From contig OZ038533.1 in NCBI GenBank assembly GCA_964036665.1, positions 2,838,001-2,902,000 on the forward strand: 64,000 nt of DNA, in the 5' to 3' direction. Origin of the DNA: Gordius sp. MW1 (Eukaryota > Nematomorpha > Gordioida > Gordea > Gordiidae). Below the pieces are notes generated by a model, which saw nothing but the letters and a program-made list of their open reading frames with translations, was not told the origin of the DNA and ran no database searches. Each line of letters begins with the position of its first letter. Position 1 is the first letter of the stretch. This document shows, piece by piece, positions 33,996 to 45,356 of this stretch. A program made the translations under genes and the position numbers.

Positions 33996-34777
33996 TTTAA
34001 TCACTTTACTATGTTATGTTCGGGTATGGGGGAAGGGGTCTTATGGATATGTTTGCGTAATCAACTATTAGATTCTGGGTGACTACTGTTATGTCTGGGG
34101 TGTCTACTGTTAGGTCCAGGGATGAGGGAAAATGCTACTGTTCTCCTGATTTATTTAATTACTGACGATTACATGTGTATCGAAGGTTATTTAATTTTTT
34201 TGTTGTATAAGGATATAAATACTTGTTAAAGTAGAGGTTCGTAAGGCTATGGGGTAGGGGTGTGTAGTGTTGCGTCAATTACTATTTTTGCTTGACTCAT
34301 TTACATTACCTTACTACTTCGCCACGTTAATTGACCAATCACAACTCGCATTCACCACTAAATGTAATTGATTTATTCAATTAATTCGCGATTATATAAA
34401 GGCGTTTAAAACACTTCTCCATTACTCTTCGAACTCTTTTCTTTTCCCTCACTTTATTTATATATCAATAAAGAGTTTCCTCTCACAATAGGTGTGTAAC
34501 TCAACGGAAAAAGATTTACGTGGTTACCGGATAAATAAGACGAAGTGGGGAGAATAACGTATATGTATATAATAATAATTTTAAAGGAGTTATTTCTGTA
34601 TTTATACCCTTTAGAATCCTTGTTCTCATTAGAGGTCGTTATATGCCTACTACCAGGTTTAGCACTATACAAGCAGAACCAATTCGAGCAGATTAACAAC
34701 ACTACAGTTACAGTATACAACACCTTTCCCTTTTATTGAGAAGTCGAAGACTTAGTGTACTTCCTATAAAGTTCTAA
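33996..34777. other. Possible LTR-like or promoter-bearing sequence
   Basis: TATATAAAGGCG at about 34393 lies ahead of a pyrimidine-rich tract and an AATAAA at about 34469, resembling an LTR promoter and poly(A) signal. The sequence starting TGTTATGTTCGGG at 34013 could be an LTR edge, but I could not find the second edge or a target duplication. Confidence 0.25.
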
Positions 34778-35559
34778 TAGAGATGGCACAGGGGGGAATA
34801 TTCCCGGGAATATTCCCATTAATTCCCGGGAATATTCCCGAGGGAAAATTGAATTTTCCCTATGATAAATTCCCTTAAAAAAATTAATGTTTTTGACACA
34901 AAATTTACGCAATATTTTATTTTTAAATTGATTTTAATTATTTAGAATTTTATATTTTCCTCGTGGAAACTTCTATTAGCATTTTTCCGCCTGTTTAAAA
35001 TTAATTGAAACCTTCTAGTCAATCACCTAATTCAAGTAAAATATAAACATCAGAATTTAAATTTTTAGCTTTTATTTTGGAATTTGACTTGCTTATTGTA
35101 TATTCAAAAAGTTTACCCTATTTGTTTGACTCATCTAAGTAAATAAAATACATATAAACAATTTTATTTAAAGTAGCTTTTAGCTTGTTTGAATTTGAAA
35201 TATAAGTTGCAAATCAATTTAGGTATTATTACATTACACCTACACCATTAAAATTTAAATTCTGTATTACCCTATATTTAATCTAGCACTATTTTTTGTT
35301 TCTACTTTACAAACACACCTACAATTTTAATAATATAAACAACTTAATTTAAACCTCAGGTAAGATTATGTATAATTAAATTTGAAATTTTTTTAGCTAA
35401 ATCTATTTGACATTCAATTTGATATCCTATTTAATATTTTAAAAAACACTTACACTTAAACTCAAGTAAAATTATACTAGCATTTTATTTTTAACTAGCT
35501 TTTAGCTGTATTGGATTTGCCTATATTTTAAATCATTAAATAAATTTTAATCTGGTAAG

Positions 35560-37425
35560 ATGCCTAGAAAACCATCTGATATCTGGAAACATTTTGGTAG
35601 ACATACATCCTCCAATAAGAAAGGCTTTATTGCCATCTGCAACTATTGCAACCATAAATATGACTTCCCCAACCCAACAAAAATGTCTATCCATATACAA
35701 AAATGCCCAGAATATGCAAGTGAAACAAAATGCTCAGAACTAGAAGTTTTTTCAATATCCTCAGAATCATCTAAAACTTTTTCTGCGTCAGAACACCCCA
35801 CTGTAACAACACCTGAGTTAACAACAAATTTTAACACTTCTAAACAATCCACATCAAATATTAATCAATATTTCGATAGCATGACTCCAGTGCAACAAGA
35901 AAGATTAAATGAAAAGCTTGCACTGGCTATCTATATGTCAAATTGTCCGTTTAACATAACAGAAAATTATTATTGGAAGGACTTTTTCAAATCTATAAAA
36001 CCATCCTTCAGAATTCCACCAAGAAAGGCAATAGGAGGTTCTTTGCTAAATGACCAATTTGACAAGATCAAAGCAGTTATAAATGAAAAACTAGAATCAG
36101 GTTCTAATTTTACATTAATTAGTGATGGTTGGACAAACATTAGGGGGGAGTCCATAATCAATTTTATAATAATGACACCGAAACCCATATTTTTAAAATC
36201 TATAGATACAGGGACGAATGCCCATACTGGGGATTATATAGCTGATCAATTCCTAAAGGTGATGGAAGAAATTGGCACTCAAAAATTTGTTGCCATAGTT
36301 ACTGACAACGCTAAAAATATGAAGAAGGCTTGGGAAATAGTTAAGTCTAAACATCCTTCAATTGAGTGCTTTGGCTGTGCAGCTCATGGGCTTAATTTAT
36401 TAATAAAAGATATCTCCAACAAAATTCCTACCATCCAAAATATTACAGCTAAAGTTAAACAAATTATAAAATACATTAAATTTAATACAATATTATCATC
36501 AACTTTTAAAGAAAAACAATGTAACAAAAATCGACTCACAACTTTGAAAATACCCTGTTTAACAAGGTGGGGTGGTATAGTTATAATGCTTAATAGTTTC
36601 CTAGTAAACAAAGATACTTTGCAGGAACTAGCTTTAACAGATACATTTGCTGATCGAAGCAAACGTTTAAATTTGCTTGATAATGATATTTTTTGGGAGA
36701 AAATAAAAAAAATTACATTTTTTTTAGATGTAATTTTGACCAAAATGACTTGCATAGAAAGTGACTCTGGATTATTGTCTGATGTACCGGAAGCATTTCA
36801 TACTATTAAAGCCCATTTCAGCGAAATTTCTAGTAAGGAATTTAGCCTAATTGATGCAAGTGTTATTAAAAAATTCGTGAGCAAAAGGAAATCGTTTTGC
36901 TGTAAGGATTTTCATATGGCAGCTAACTTGCTTGATCCACGTTATTGTGGAGTCAACCTTACTACAAAAGAAATAGCTGAAGCAATTAACGCTATCAAGA
37001 TTATTTCTCAAGGCTATAATTTCAATATAGGCCAAGTTATTGCCAATTTGGCAGAATTTCGTGCTAAAGACGGGTTGTTTGCTGAGCGGTCAATATGGGA
37101 TAGCGCTAGTTACATTTCACCCTTGACGTGGTGGAAAGGCTTGTGCACTAACCAACCCTTATCTGAAATTGCCGTGAAACTCTTTTCAATTCCAGCTACC
37201 AGTGCTGCCACAGAAAGAATTTGGTCCACATTTGGTTATGTACATTCTAAATCAAGAAATCGAATGAAAAACGACAAGGTGAAAAAGCTAGTGTCCATAA
37301 GGCACAACATGCACTTGAAAAGTAGTATCAATTTTAATGCAAAAGCGCGCTCAATATCTTCATCTGATGAATCAATTTCATCGCTAAATGACGATAGTGA
37401 CAGTTTAGATATTGACAATTTTTAA
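35560..37425 (+). CDS. hAT superfamily transposase, intact
   Basis: The 621 residues run without break. Residues 1-50 form a BED zinc finger (W9-K-H-F, CNYC, H...KCPEY). First catalytic Asp in ISDGWTN (about residue 189). Second in VTDNAKNM (about 249). A cysteine/histidine insertion, CFGCAAHGLNLLIKD, lies at about 271-285, LTRWGG at about 333, and LTWWKGL at about 524. The C-terminal dimerisation region PATSAATERIWSTFG (about 547-561) is followed by an acidic serine-rich tail. Length and order are normal for hAT transposases, which cut and paste through an RNase H-like core and make 8-bp duplications. The start ATG follows GGTAAG; a poly(A) signal AATAAA lies at 37475. Confidence 0.95.
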   Translation: MPRKPSDIWKHFGRHTSSNKKGFIAICNYCNHKYDFPNPTKMSIHIQKCPEYASETKCSELEVFSISSESSKTFSASEHPTVTTPELTTNFNTSKQSTSNINQYFDSMTPVQQERLNEKLALAIYMSNCPFNITENYYWKDFFKSIKPSFRIPPRKAIGGSLLNDQFDKIKAVINEKLESGSNFTLISDGWTNIRGESIINFIIMTPKPIFLKSIDTGTNAHTGDYIADQFLKVMEEIGTQKFVAIVTDNAKNMKKAWEIVKSKHPSIECFGCAAHGLNLLIKDISNKIPTIQNITAKVKQIIKYIKFNTILSSTFKEKQCNKNRLTTLKIPCLTRWGGIVIMLNSFLVNKDTLQELALTDTFADRSKRLNLLDNDIFWEKIKKITFFLDVILTKMTCIESDSGLLSDVPEAFHTIKAHFSEISSKEFSLIDASVIKKFVSKRKSFCCKDFHMAANLLDPRYCGVNLTTKEIAEAINAIKIISQGYNFNIGQVIANLAEFRAKDGLFAERSIWDSASYISPLTWWKGLCTNQPLSEIAVKLFSIPATSAATERIWSTFGYVHSKSRNRMKNDKVKKLVSIRHNMHLKSSINFNAKARSISSSDESISSLNDDSDSLDIDNF

Positions 37426-37474
37426 TGTATATTTTTATGTAAATTTGTAATGAAATATTGTGTATTATTGGAGA

Positions 37475-37480
37475 AATAAA
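37475..37480 (+). terminator. Poly(A) signal of the hAT transposase
   Basis: AATAAA, 50 bases after the stop codon and inside the transposon. Confidence 0.6.
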
Positions 37481-37679
37481 CTTTATTAGCATTTCATTTT
37501 TCACCCTAGCATCTTTTTTTCATCTAAGACTATATATTAACAATCAAAGTATTTATTTTCCCCATGAATTCCCCAAAATTCCCGTTATTTCCCAAAAATT
37601 CCCGTTATTTCCCCCAAATTCCCTATTTTCCCTGGGAATATTCCCTCGATGAAAATTCCCGGGAAATTACCCATCTCTA

Positions 37680-38299
37680 TTCTAAGAGATCAGTGTACTT
37701 TCTTTTATCTAAAGATAGAAGCGACGTTATTAAAATTATAAATTTCAAACATCTGGCACCTAATGCCAGCCCTGGCCTTTGCTCACACGGCTGATATATG
37801 TGTAATTCAACGATAAAAGGGTCCGTCTTGGCTAACGGATTTTTTTTCCAGCTCTGTGACTCACCGAGCAACAGCTTCAATAAAAATTATAATCAATCTA
37901 GATTGTAAACTGCCATTTTCAAAATTATTATTTCTTGCGCCTGCGCAGACCGCCAAATAATAGTAAAAGAAAACGCGGGGGGGGGGTTTGAATATTGGTT
38001 AATAACATCATTTTCATATAATTTATATATTTGTATAAATCAAGTGTATTGGTTAGTTATATTAATAATTTATATATTTGTAACATTCAAGTGTGTTTTT
38101 TCCGTTAAATTCTATCTTACCAAATGACGAATTTAGGCCTTGAGAATTAATGGGGGTGGTTTTGAATAATTGATATTTCTATTTGAATCATCTGTTTTAG
38201 TTGGATTTCATATCCTTCAGTGTTTTGTCTTGTCTTTCTTTAGCTAACGAGGGGTTTCTTTTCTTCGTTTTTATTTCATTCGTTGAGTATTGCCATTGT
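37680..38299. other. Intergenic sequence, nothing recognised
   Basis: A G-run (37977-37987) and a near-repeat of AATTTATATATTTGTA with CAAGTGT(A/G)TT (38025-38095) are present. No gene is supported. Confidence 0.4.
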
Positions 38300-38417
38300 T
38301 ATCGGATAACTCTTGTCCTACGATTCATCTTAAATGGAATTTTCAGCATTTTTATATGCCTTTACCTCCATACATGAGGAACTAATCTCATTATTTAAAA
38401 CCTTGCCCTCATCTGAA

Positions 38418-40827
38418 TAGAGTTTCGATCTCGTCTCGGTCTCGAAAACTAAATCTCGTCTCGGGACGATTATGAAAATCTCGATCTCGTCTCCTCTCGG
38501 TCTAAAAAATCTCGGTCTAGTCTCGAATTTTTTAATAATATATATACGGAATTAAAAATTTTCCTGTTTTATTAAAATATTAAATATTTGTAAAAAATTC
38601 AAATGGCAACTTTTATAATTTTTGAAAAACTTTAATTCACAAACTATTTAAAGATTAACGGACACGACATCTCACTAACAATATGAATTAATTCATAAAG
38701 ATAACATTTTCCATGAAGTGCAGACTAAAAAACTATAAAATAGAAAATTAAATTTTGTATCAAATTCACTGTGTTTCTCAACTATAAATAGACTTAGAAA
38801 ATTATAAGTTCGCCTATAGTTGACTTATTAATTGAGCAAATTGCGATCCTTTAATAACCCTGAAGCTTCAAAGAGACCTTAACATATTTAAGGCAAACGT
38901 TTAGGTCCATTAACCATCATCAATTATATCCCATGGAGTTTATTGCATGTCTACTATAACGTTATAAACCAAAAGTGCAATGACTTTTAATACAAATATT
39001 ATTATTTACGGAATTGATAAGTAGTTGCACATATGAAAACGTAGTAAAACCAACAATTAAAGCAGAATTATTAAAGGATCAAGGACAGGTTCACGTATTA
39101 AATTCTATGACAAAAATCATTTTACTTTAATTTGTATTCTAAATAATTACCTTCCAATTTAACTAACTATGCCATTAAATAGTAATTTATCTAGTACAAT
39201 ATAGGTTCGTATATTTATTGTATATTGCACAATTATAGAAATTATAGTAAATTTGAATGCACCTGACAATCCAGCATATAATGTTAAAAGTAATGCATAT
39301 GACAAAACTATGTATTCACATAATGTCTTAGTAATGTTCAAAAATTTATGAGGCATACTATTAGTTGAAGCATAAAAACTTCTAGAAAACTCATTACTCT
39401 ATTGTACTATTAAAATCGTATACACTAAGGTGTCAACCATAATTAAGTAAATGATTGCCAAATTTTAAATTTGTTTGTAGAAATATATAATATTTATTAC
39501 ACTTAGGAATTTTTTTAATATCAAATATATTCCATACATATTGATTTTAGAGAACAGCACGGGTGACCCGAAACCCGACCCGACCCAATATTGGGTCGGG
39601 TTCGGGTTGAAATTTTAAAATGTTTTCGGGTCGGGTTTAGGTTGAAAATTTTAGTATGGTTTTGGGTCGGGTCGGGTAAGATTTAAAAAGTCGGGTCAAA
39701 GGTTTTGAATCTTACAATGCTAAATACACGGGACATATCTTTTATTTTAATGCTATTATCTCTAATATTTTGTAATTGATATCATAATGTGTAATTGAAG
39801 AGTATTCATTCGTTAATTAAATTCCTTTTGTTTTTTTAAAACTAATTGTTTTAATTGGACGCAAATTTAAATTTGACTCATGAAAGGTCAAATATACCAA
39901 GAAAATAATATTTTAAATTGTATTCACCATAATGTAAAGTGGTAGTTCATTATTAATTTAAACTACTTAAATATGTATTCATAAAACAAATAGAAGTAAG
40001 TTTAAATTTATTAACTAGTTCATTTGCAAAACTATATATTTCAAATTAAATGAGACCCGATATTGTGAATGCTATCATATTTATACATCTTTATAATAAA
40101 ACATTCAAATAAATTTAGCAATTAAAATCTGTGGTATCAATAGGTTTCGTAAATCGCACTATAATTTGTCGATTAAATTTTACACACCGCGATAAGGAGG
40201 CGGGCAATAATGATAAAGGGAAGGGCAAAATAACCATTTTTTTAAATTTTAGCCATAATTTGATAAAATTACTACGATTTTTTGTAATTAGAGTGGGGCA
40301 GCCGCATGTCCCTGCCACCCACTGGCTACGCCCATCACGCACACCACAATTTTCCTTATACTCGCGTTTGATGCCAAAAATTGAAACGCGTTCGGGAGAG
40401 ATTCGGTAAAAAATTTAAACGCTTTCGGGTCCGGCGTTAAAAATTTTAAAATGCTTTCGGGTCGGGTTCGGGTTCAAAATTTTTAATGCTTTCGGGTCGG
40501 GTTCGGGTTAATAAATTTAAAATGCTTTTGGGTCGATTCGGGCTCGGGTTGAAAATTTTAAAATAATTTCGGGTCGGGTCGGGTTCGGGTTGAAAAAAAG
40601 TGACTTTGTAGTTCTCTAATTGATTTACACTTAATACCTAAAATTTAAATTATGCAAATTAAAATATACAGTAATATCTAACGATCAATAAAAAGTCGAG
40701 ATCTCGCCTAAAAAAACTCGTATCGTCTCGTCTCGACATCAAAATTCTCGCCTAGATTTCGACTCCATTTTTCAAATTCCCGAGACGAAACGAGACCGAG
40801 ATTTTTCTCGGTTTTTCCGCATCACTA
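38418..40827. mobile_element. hAT-type element of the CTCGTCTCG family, copy 2, with a nested hAT
   Basis: A perfect 8-bp duplication CATCTGAA (38410-38417, 40828-40835) flanks ends that are the reverse orientation of copy 1: left TAGAGTTTCGATCTCGTCTC, right TTTTTCCGCATCACTA. The internal sequence matches copy 1 in reverse. A second element occupies 39548-40618. No transposase frame remains. Confidence 0.9.
39548..40618. mobile_element. Nested hAT-type element with CGGGTCGGGT-rich arms (1,071 bp)
   Basis: A perfect 8-bp duplication ATTGATTT (39540-39547, 40619-40626) flanks TAGAGAAC...GTTCTCTA. Both arms carry many GGGTCGGGTTCGGGTT words. Inside lies a fragment of the CATGGGCGTAGCC-type MITE (about 40185-40340), a fourth nesting level. 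No transposase coding. Its short derivatives include 57507-57646 and about 49395-49548. Confidence 0.9.
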
Positions 40828-41455
40828 CATCTGAAATTTAAGGAGACTCCTGCTTCCTTAACAAGTATGAATGTAGACTCAGGCCCGACCTTATTTATAG
40901 CTTTCGATTCAGTTTTCAATTAGATTCCGAAGCAATCAGGGGATAATTAATGCATTGTTGTTCCTCTTCAATGATAAGAATTTAATTTCAAGAATATGCT
41001 TCATTCTATTGAGAAGAAGGGAAGGGGGAAGAGATCTGTTCCAAATTGTTTATAAACATTTTTACCGAGGGTAGGGTAGGATTTTTTATCTTCGCTGACA
41101 CCAATTTTACATCTTTAAATTAAAAGGATGATGAAATTTATATTTTTACAGGATGCGACTTAAACGTAATGATCAAAGGATAGGTGGATGGCAGGGGGAA
41201 AAATGTAAGACTCCTCCGCCCCAATGGACTATGATTGTTTTCTCAACTTTATTAAACTAAAAACTATGTAAAAATCACAGAATAAAATTATGAATAAATA
41301 TCGACACAATCCGCGTCAAAATCAAATGATGCGTGTTCGTGTTGATCAATAATCATATATGGGGGAAAAGAAATAACAAACGTATAAGCGCGTGGGGGGG
41401 AGAGGGAAAGTCACACACTCGTAAGTAAAATTAAATGTAAAGGAAGAGATATGCA

Positions 41456-42168
41456 AGACGTGTGTACTTCAGTATACAACACCCATTTAACTAAGTTATT
41501 AATCCAAAAACTTTTAAATTTTTTGCGAAGGAAGACCTCTTATTTATGCCACTGCCCCTGCTAGGTTATAAGTTAGAGCCTAAATTTATCTAGTCACCCA
41601 AAAATTGAACTATTTCTAGATCCTATGTCTAAAAAAGTAATTTGTTTAATGTAAGCTCCTACTTTTTCAAATAAAAAAAATCGAAAACATTACGCACACG
41701 AAATATCAAATCTTTCAATTCTCAACACGTACACGACAGGCTTAGAAATTTTATTTATCTCCAAATGATAGTAAACTAAAAAGCTTTGCCATATTTATAG
41801 AATATTTTAGACTATAAATAATTAAAGCTGTCATTAAACTTGATAAAGTTCACTATAATTTTTGTTTTGTCTTCATTTGTGAACAAATAGTTATAAAACG
41901 AGAAGGTTGCCTATTACATTTTCTGCAAATGGAAGATGGGCAAATATATATGAATGTTTTTTTTCGTTCGTCCCACCCAACGGTCAAATACGAACCGACA
42001 GCTATGCAATTCCTCTGCCTCAAAATAGAAGCCTTTGCACTTGATCCTAGTAGTTTCGTATTATGAGTTGTCAAAAGGTATCATATTCAAAATATAAATT
42101 GTTTCGTTTAATTATGAGTGTGTCTATAGCTTTAATCAATGTTACCATTTTTAGGCATTCATAGATTC
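41456..42168. other. Intergenic sequence, nothing recognised
   Basis: A minus-strand 73-codon frame at 41853-42074 (with CPSSICRKC) has no recognised domain; it is not called a gene. No repeats identified. Confidence 0.35.
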
Positions 42169-42470
42169 TGTTGCGGCCGTCTTCCCTTTAAATACTAGTA
42201 TAATATTGTATTAAGCAGGAATAAATTAAGGCAACAACATATATTTAATAAAAAAAATGGAATGTGTAGTGAATTTGGACACGAATAAAAACCGAATTAA
42301 TTTGTTTTATAATCGCGAGTAAAAGTTAGCAAACGATAAATCCATGCGCAGAAGATAAATATACGCTTATAAATTCCGCAGAAAATAAATATTTGCAGAC
42401 GATAAATCATATGAGAAGATAAATATACGCAGAAGATAAATATGCGCAAAGGATAAAAAGGTATATTTAA
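42169..42470 (-). repeat. LTR (left copy) with internal minisatellite
   Basis: The distal half (42330-42455) is an irregular tandem array of GCAGAAGATAAATATAC-like units of about 20 bp. Confidence 0.65.
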
Positions 42471-42884
42471 AAATGGCTTATTTTGCTGGCCAGTGGTTGT
42501 ATGAAGTTAGTGTGTGCACTAGTGTTTGCGCGAGTGTGGTTGATGGTGTGGTGGCCGAGGTGTGAGTGATGATTGGAAGTTGCTGTGCCAATATATTAGT
42601 AGACATGTCGGAGCAGACACATCTATATTAGAATCGCAGTCTTCGAACAGTTAAATCGGTCAGTGTTGGGGATGCGGTGTTTTGTCATGCATTGTCTCCC
42701 CGAAATTGTTTACGTCCTTGCTCATAAAAAAGGCCGTGTGGGTGTTGAGGTTAAATATCGCCTTGAGGATCAGTGGACAATTTTAGTCGGCGGCAGACGT
42801 TGCAGAGTTTGCTGGTGAGAGTGTAGTAGGGCGTCTAGCTTGTCATCGAATGAGCAACCAGATAGGTAGGTTCCACTGTATGGG

Positions 42885-44387
42885 GAGTGATGCGGAAAAA
42901 CCGAGATAAATCTCGGTCTCGTCTCGTCTAGAAACGAGATCGAGATTGAGACGAGAATTTTTACCTCAAGACAAGACGAGACGAGATTTTATCAGCGAGA
43001 TCTCGCCTTTAATTTTTAATTTCAACGATTAAGACTTAATTTAGCTAATTAAGATTTTTTATTATATGAGATGTACATTTAGGATATTAAATGCAAATAA
43101 TATGATTTTGAAACTTTTGATTCTAAATTACTTACGCACCTAATTATCCGCTTAGAGCAAATTTCAAATTTATAATACAATCTTATTCAATAGATAACAT
43201 AGTATTCAGGTCTTCAACACATCTTTAACGTTATCACCATAAGAATTACTATAACCTTTACCCTACTCAAGTTAATAAGGAATTAAACTGCCCAAAAACT
43301 TTTTTTCAATCAATTTAGATGCTTCAGAAAATCTAAGCATTTAACAGCTATTATATACCAAACTTATTCTTTAAAAATGTCTAAATAAATGTAAATATTA
43401 TATAATTAGTTGATTAACAAATATAATTATCCCAATTAGCAGCAATGGCTAGTGATTTTCTGAGCACTCCGGCGACCTTGATACCTGCCGAAAGATTGTT
43501 TTCGAAGGCGTCTCTGACTATTAGAAAGCATCTTAGATTAACTCATGAATCTGTAAGAAGCTTACTATGCCTAAGCACATGGCCCTCAAGAAAATTCAAC
43601 CCAATTTTACGTCAAAATGTAGGCTTGGAAGATGCATTCAAATTCACTGAAACTTTTGCAAAATGCTGCGATTTATCAATAAATTAAAATATATAACATA
43701 AATTATTTTTTGCCAGAATTAATAATAAATGGATTAAGTTAATACTTTGTTATATATAAAGAAATGTCACACTATAATAAAATTGTTTAAATTTTATTTT
43801 AACAACTTTAATTAAATTATGTATGTGCAATTAACGTAAGATCTCAAAACTTTTATGTTCTTCCAACAATAGTGCTTATTTTATCGTATTTGCAATGTTC
43901 CGATAATTACTTGTTATAAATAATGATAAAATTTTAAAAGTATACTCTGGCATTTTTGTCATTATTTTATAAGAACTCAATAAATTCATTCTGTTAAAAT
44001 AGGATATTATTAAACTTTATCCTTATATCGCGCCTTAGCCAGGAAATAAAGGTTATTAGCAACTTTTTACCTTGGAGTCAAGTAGTATGTAACACCTATA
44101 CATGCTTCCTAACTTAAATTATTCATCTAGCCTGTGTTTTGGGGTTTGAGATAAAAAATTGGTATCATTATGACCAATTTACATCTTATATAATAATTTA
44201 TAAGTGCCAGAAAAAATACATATGCTATGATTATTTTTAAAAGTCGAGACGAGACGAGAATTCTCGTCGAGACGAGATCGAGATTTTTCTAGGCCCAGAC
44301 GAGACGAGATCGAGATTAAAATAATCGCACTCGAGACGAGACGAGATTTTGCTTTCGAGACCGAGACGAGACGAGATCGAAACACTA
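42885..44387. mobile_element. hAT-type element of the CTCGTCTCG family, copy 3 (1,503 bp)
   Basis: A perfect 8-bp duplication TGTATGGG (42877-42884, 44388-44395) flanks GAGTGATGCGG...CGAAACACTA. GTCTCGTCTCG tracts stand at both ends. Unlike copies 1 and 2 it retains a piece of transposase coding at 43445-43687, identifying the whole family as hAT. Confidence 0.9.
43445..43687 (+). pseudogene. hAT transposase C-terminal fragment
   Basis: The frame begins within SDFLSTPATLIPAERLFS, the conserved C-terminal dimerisation motif (S-x-P-A-T...-E-R-x-F-S), and continues SLTIRKHLRLTHESVRSLLC, typical of the last helix region. In-frame residues just upstream (YPQLAAM) belong to the same exon. The catalytic core and BED finger are missing, so it is a deletion derivative. 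Confidence 0.85.
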
Positions 44388-44690
44388 TGTATGGGGCACG
44401 TTTAACTCCAGATTTTTTCCGAGTTGAAGGATTGTTTGTTTTGTATCTCGATCTCTTTGCCAGTGTCTTATTTGGTAAAGGCTTGAGAAAGTAGTACCCA
44501 AAAATAATTTGAATTGCATTATTTTTAACGATGATAACCATGGCGCCGGTACTAGAGAGAGTGTTTATTGGGAGGAATAAAATCGACTCCCGTCAATTGC
44601 GAGGTCAGCAATGTAGACCTAGGGTTATAAGCGTTCTGGGGGGAGGAATAAAATAAATTCGGCTCCCAGGAAATGCAGGGTCACCATTTA

Positions 44691-45034
44691 TGTTGCGGCC
44701 GCCTTCCCTTTAAATATTAGTATAATAGTGCATTAAGCAAGTGAATAAATTAAGGCAACAACATATTATATTTAACCAAAAAAATGGAATGTGTAGTGAA
44801 TTTGGACACGAATAAAACCGAATTAATTTGTTTTTAATAGCGAGTAAAAATTACCAAACGATAAAATCTATGAGCAGAAGATAAAAATTAAACGCAGAAA
44901 TTAATATACGGATACTATAAATTCGCAGAAGATAAATATTGCAGCCGCTAAATCATACGTAGAAGATAAATACACGCATAGATAAATTTATACGCAGAAG
45001 ATAATTATGCGCAGACGATAAAATTGTATATTCA
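44691..45034 (-). repeat. LTR (right copy) with internal minisatellite
   Basis: It matches 42169-42470 closely in the first 180 bases and more loosely in the minisatellite half, where unit number differs. Confidence 0.65.
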
Positions 45035-45319
45035 AAAATCATAAAATAAAAGATATAGGGGTACCATAATTCAAAGACAAAATTATAGTCTATTTTTCAA
45101 ATGCACTATTATTACATGTCTTTAATTTAAAAGTCTATTCTAAATATTTAAGCAGTATGTAACAGCAAAGCAGGGGTAAACTTTTATCATTTAAGTAATC
45201 TGATAGTCGAAATCATTGTCCTCAGCAGAGTAACTTTACCATATGGGAGTTTCATACATGTAAATCAGTTTTATAATATTCATGTTAAAATCAATCGAGT
45301 TTTATTGAGTTATATATAC

Positions 45320-45356
45320 ATGGATAAACCAGCTTTCATATGCGGGATTGTCGAAG
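45320..45356 (+). CDS. OGA: OGA exon 1 (start, GH84 strand 1)
   Basis: It reads [13 protein letters not shown] across the junction, matching the FLCGVVEG start of the GH84 domain. The ATG at 45320 is the only one in frame nearby, but there is no in-frame stop for more than 100 bases upstream. Donor GTATGC, phase 1, intron 36 bp. Confidence 0.8.

Larger units (their letters stand above)
34778..37679 (+). mobile_element. Complete hAT transposon (2.9 kb)
   Basis: The left end TAGAGATGGCACAGGGGGG and right end complement TAGAGATGGGTAATTT share the terminal nine bases and GGGAATATTCCC-rich subterminal palindromes. Flanks GTTCTAAT and ATTCTAAG, read one base in, agree at six of eight positions, as in an aged hAT duplication. 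The single gene inside is uninterrupted, so this is the best candidate in the window for a recently active or still active element. Confidence 0.85.
38300..41455. repeat. Diverged inverted copy of the 1.26-kb unit, split by a hAT
   Basis: At 38340-38409 and 40828-40900 the sequence matches unit A/B on the opposite strand (GCATTTTTATATGCCTTTACC and AAGGAGACTCCTGCTTCC). It continues to a GCGCGTGGGGGGG stretch near 41390, equivalent to the unit's C-run. Divergence is far greater than between A and B. A hAT element sits between the halves. Confidence 0.7.
42169..45034 (-). mobile_element. LTR-flanked element, internal region degraded
   Basis: Direct repeats of 302 and 344 bp starting TGTTGCGGCCG(C/T)CTTCCC bound a less AT-rich internal region. 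Read on the - strand the LTR begins TGAATATAC and ends GCAACA (TG...CA). The bases just inside the right-hand LTR read TGGTGACCCTGC on that strand, like the primer-binding region of many gypsy-type elements, which gives the orientation. No gag or pol frame is readable and no target duplication was found. A hAT is inserted at 42885-44387. Confidence 0.6.

Noticed and set aside
34013..34740. Second solo LTR
   Set aside because: TATA-like and AATAAA signals are present, but no second TG...CA edge or 5-bp duplication was found.
35643..37418. Minus-strand frames opposite the hAT transposase
   Set aside because: Antisense shadows of an intact transposase.
40131..40409. 92-codon plus-strand frame
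   Set aside because: It spans a MITE fragment and CGGGTT-repeat arm inside a nested hAT; not gene-like.
41853..42074. 73-codon minus-strand frame with CPSSICRKC
   Set aside because: Two CxxC-like pairs are suggestive, but there is no family match, start context or neighbour support.
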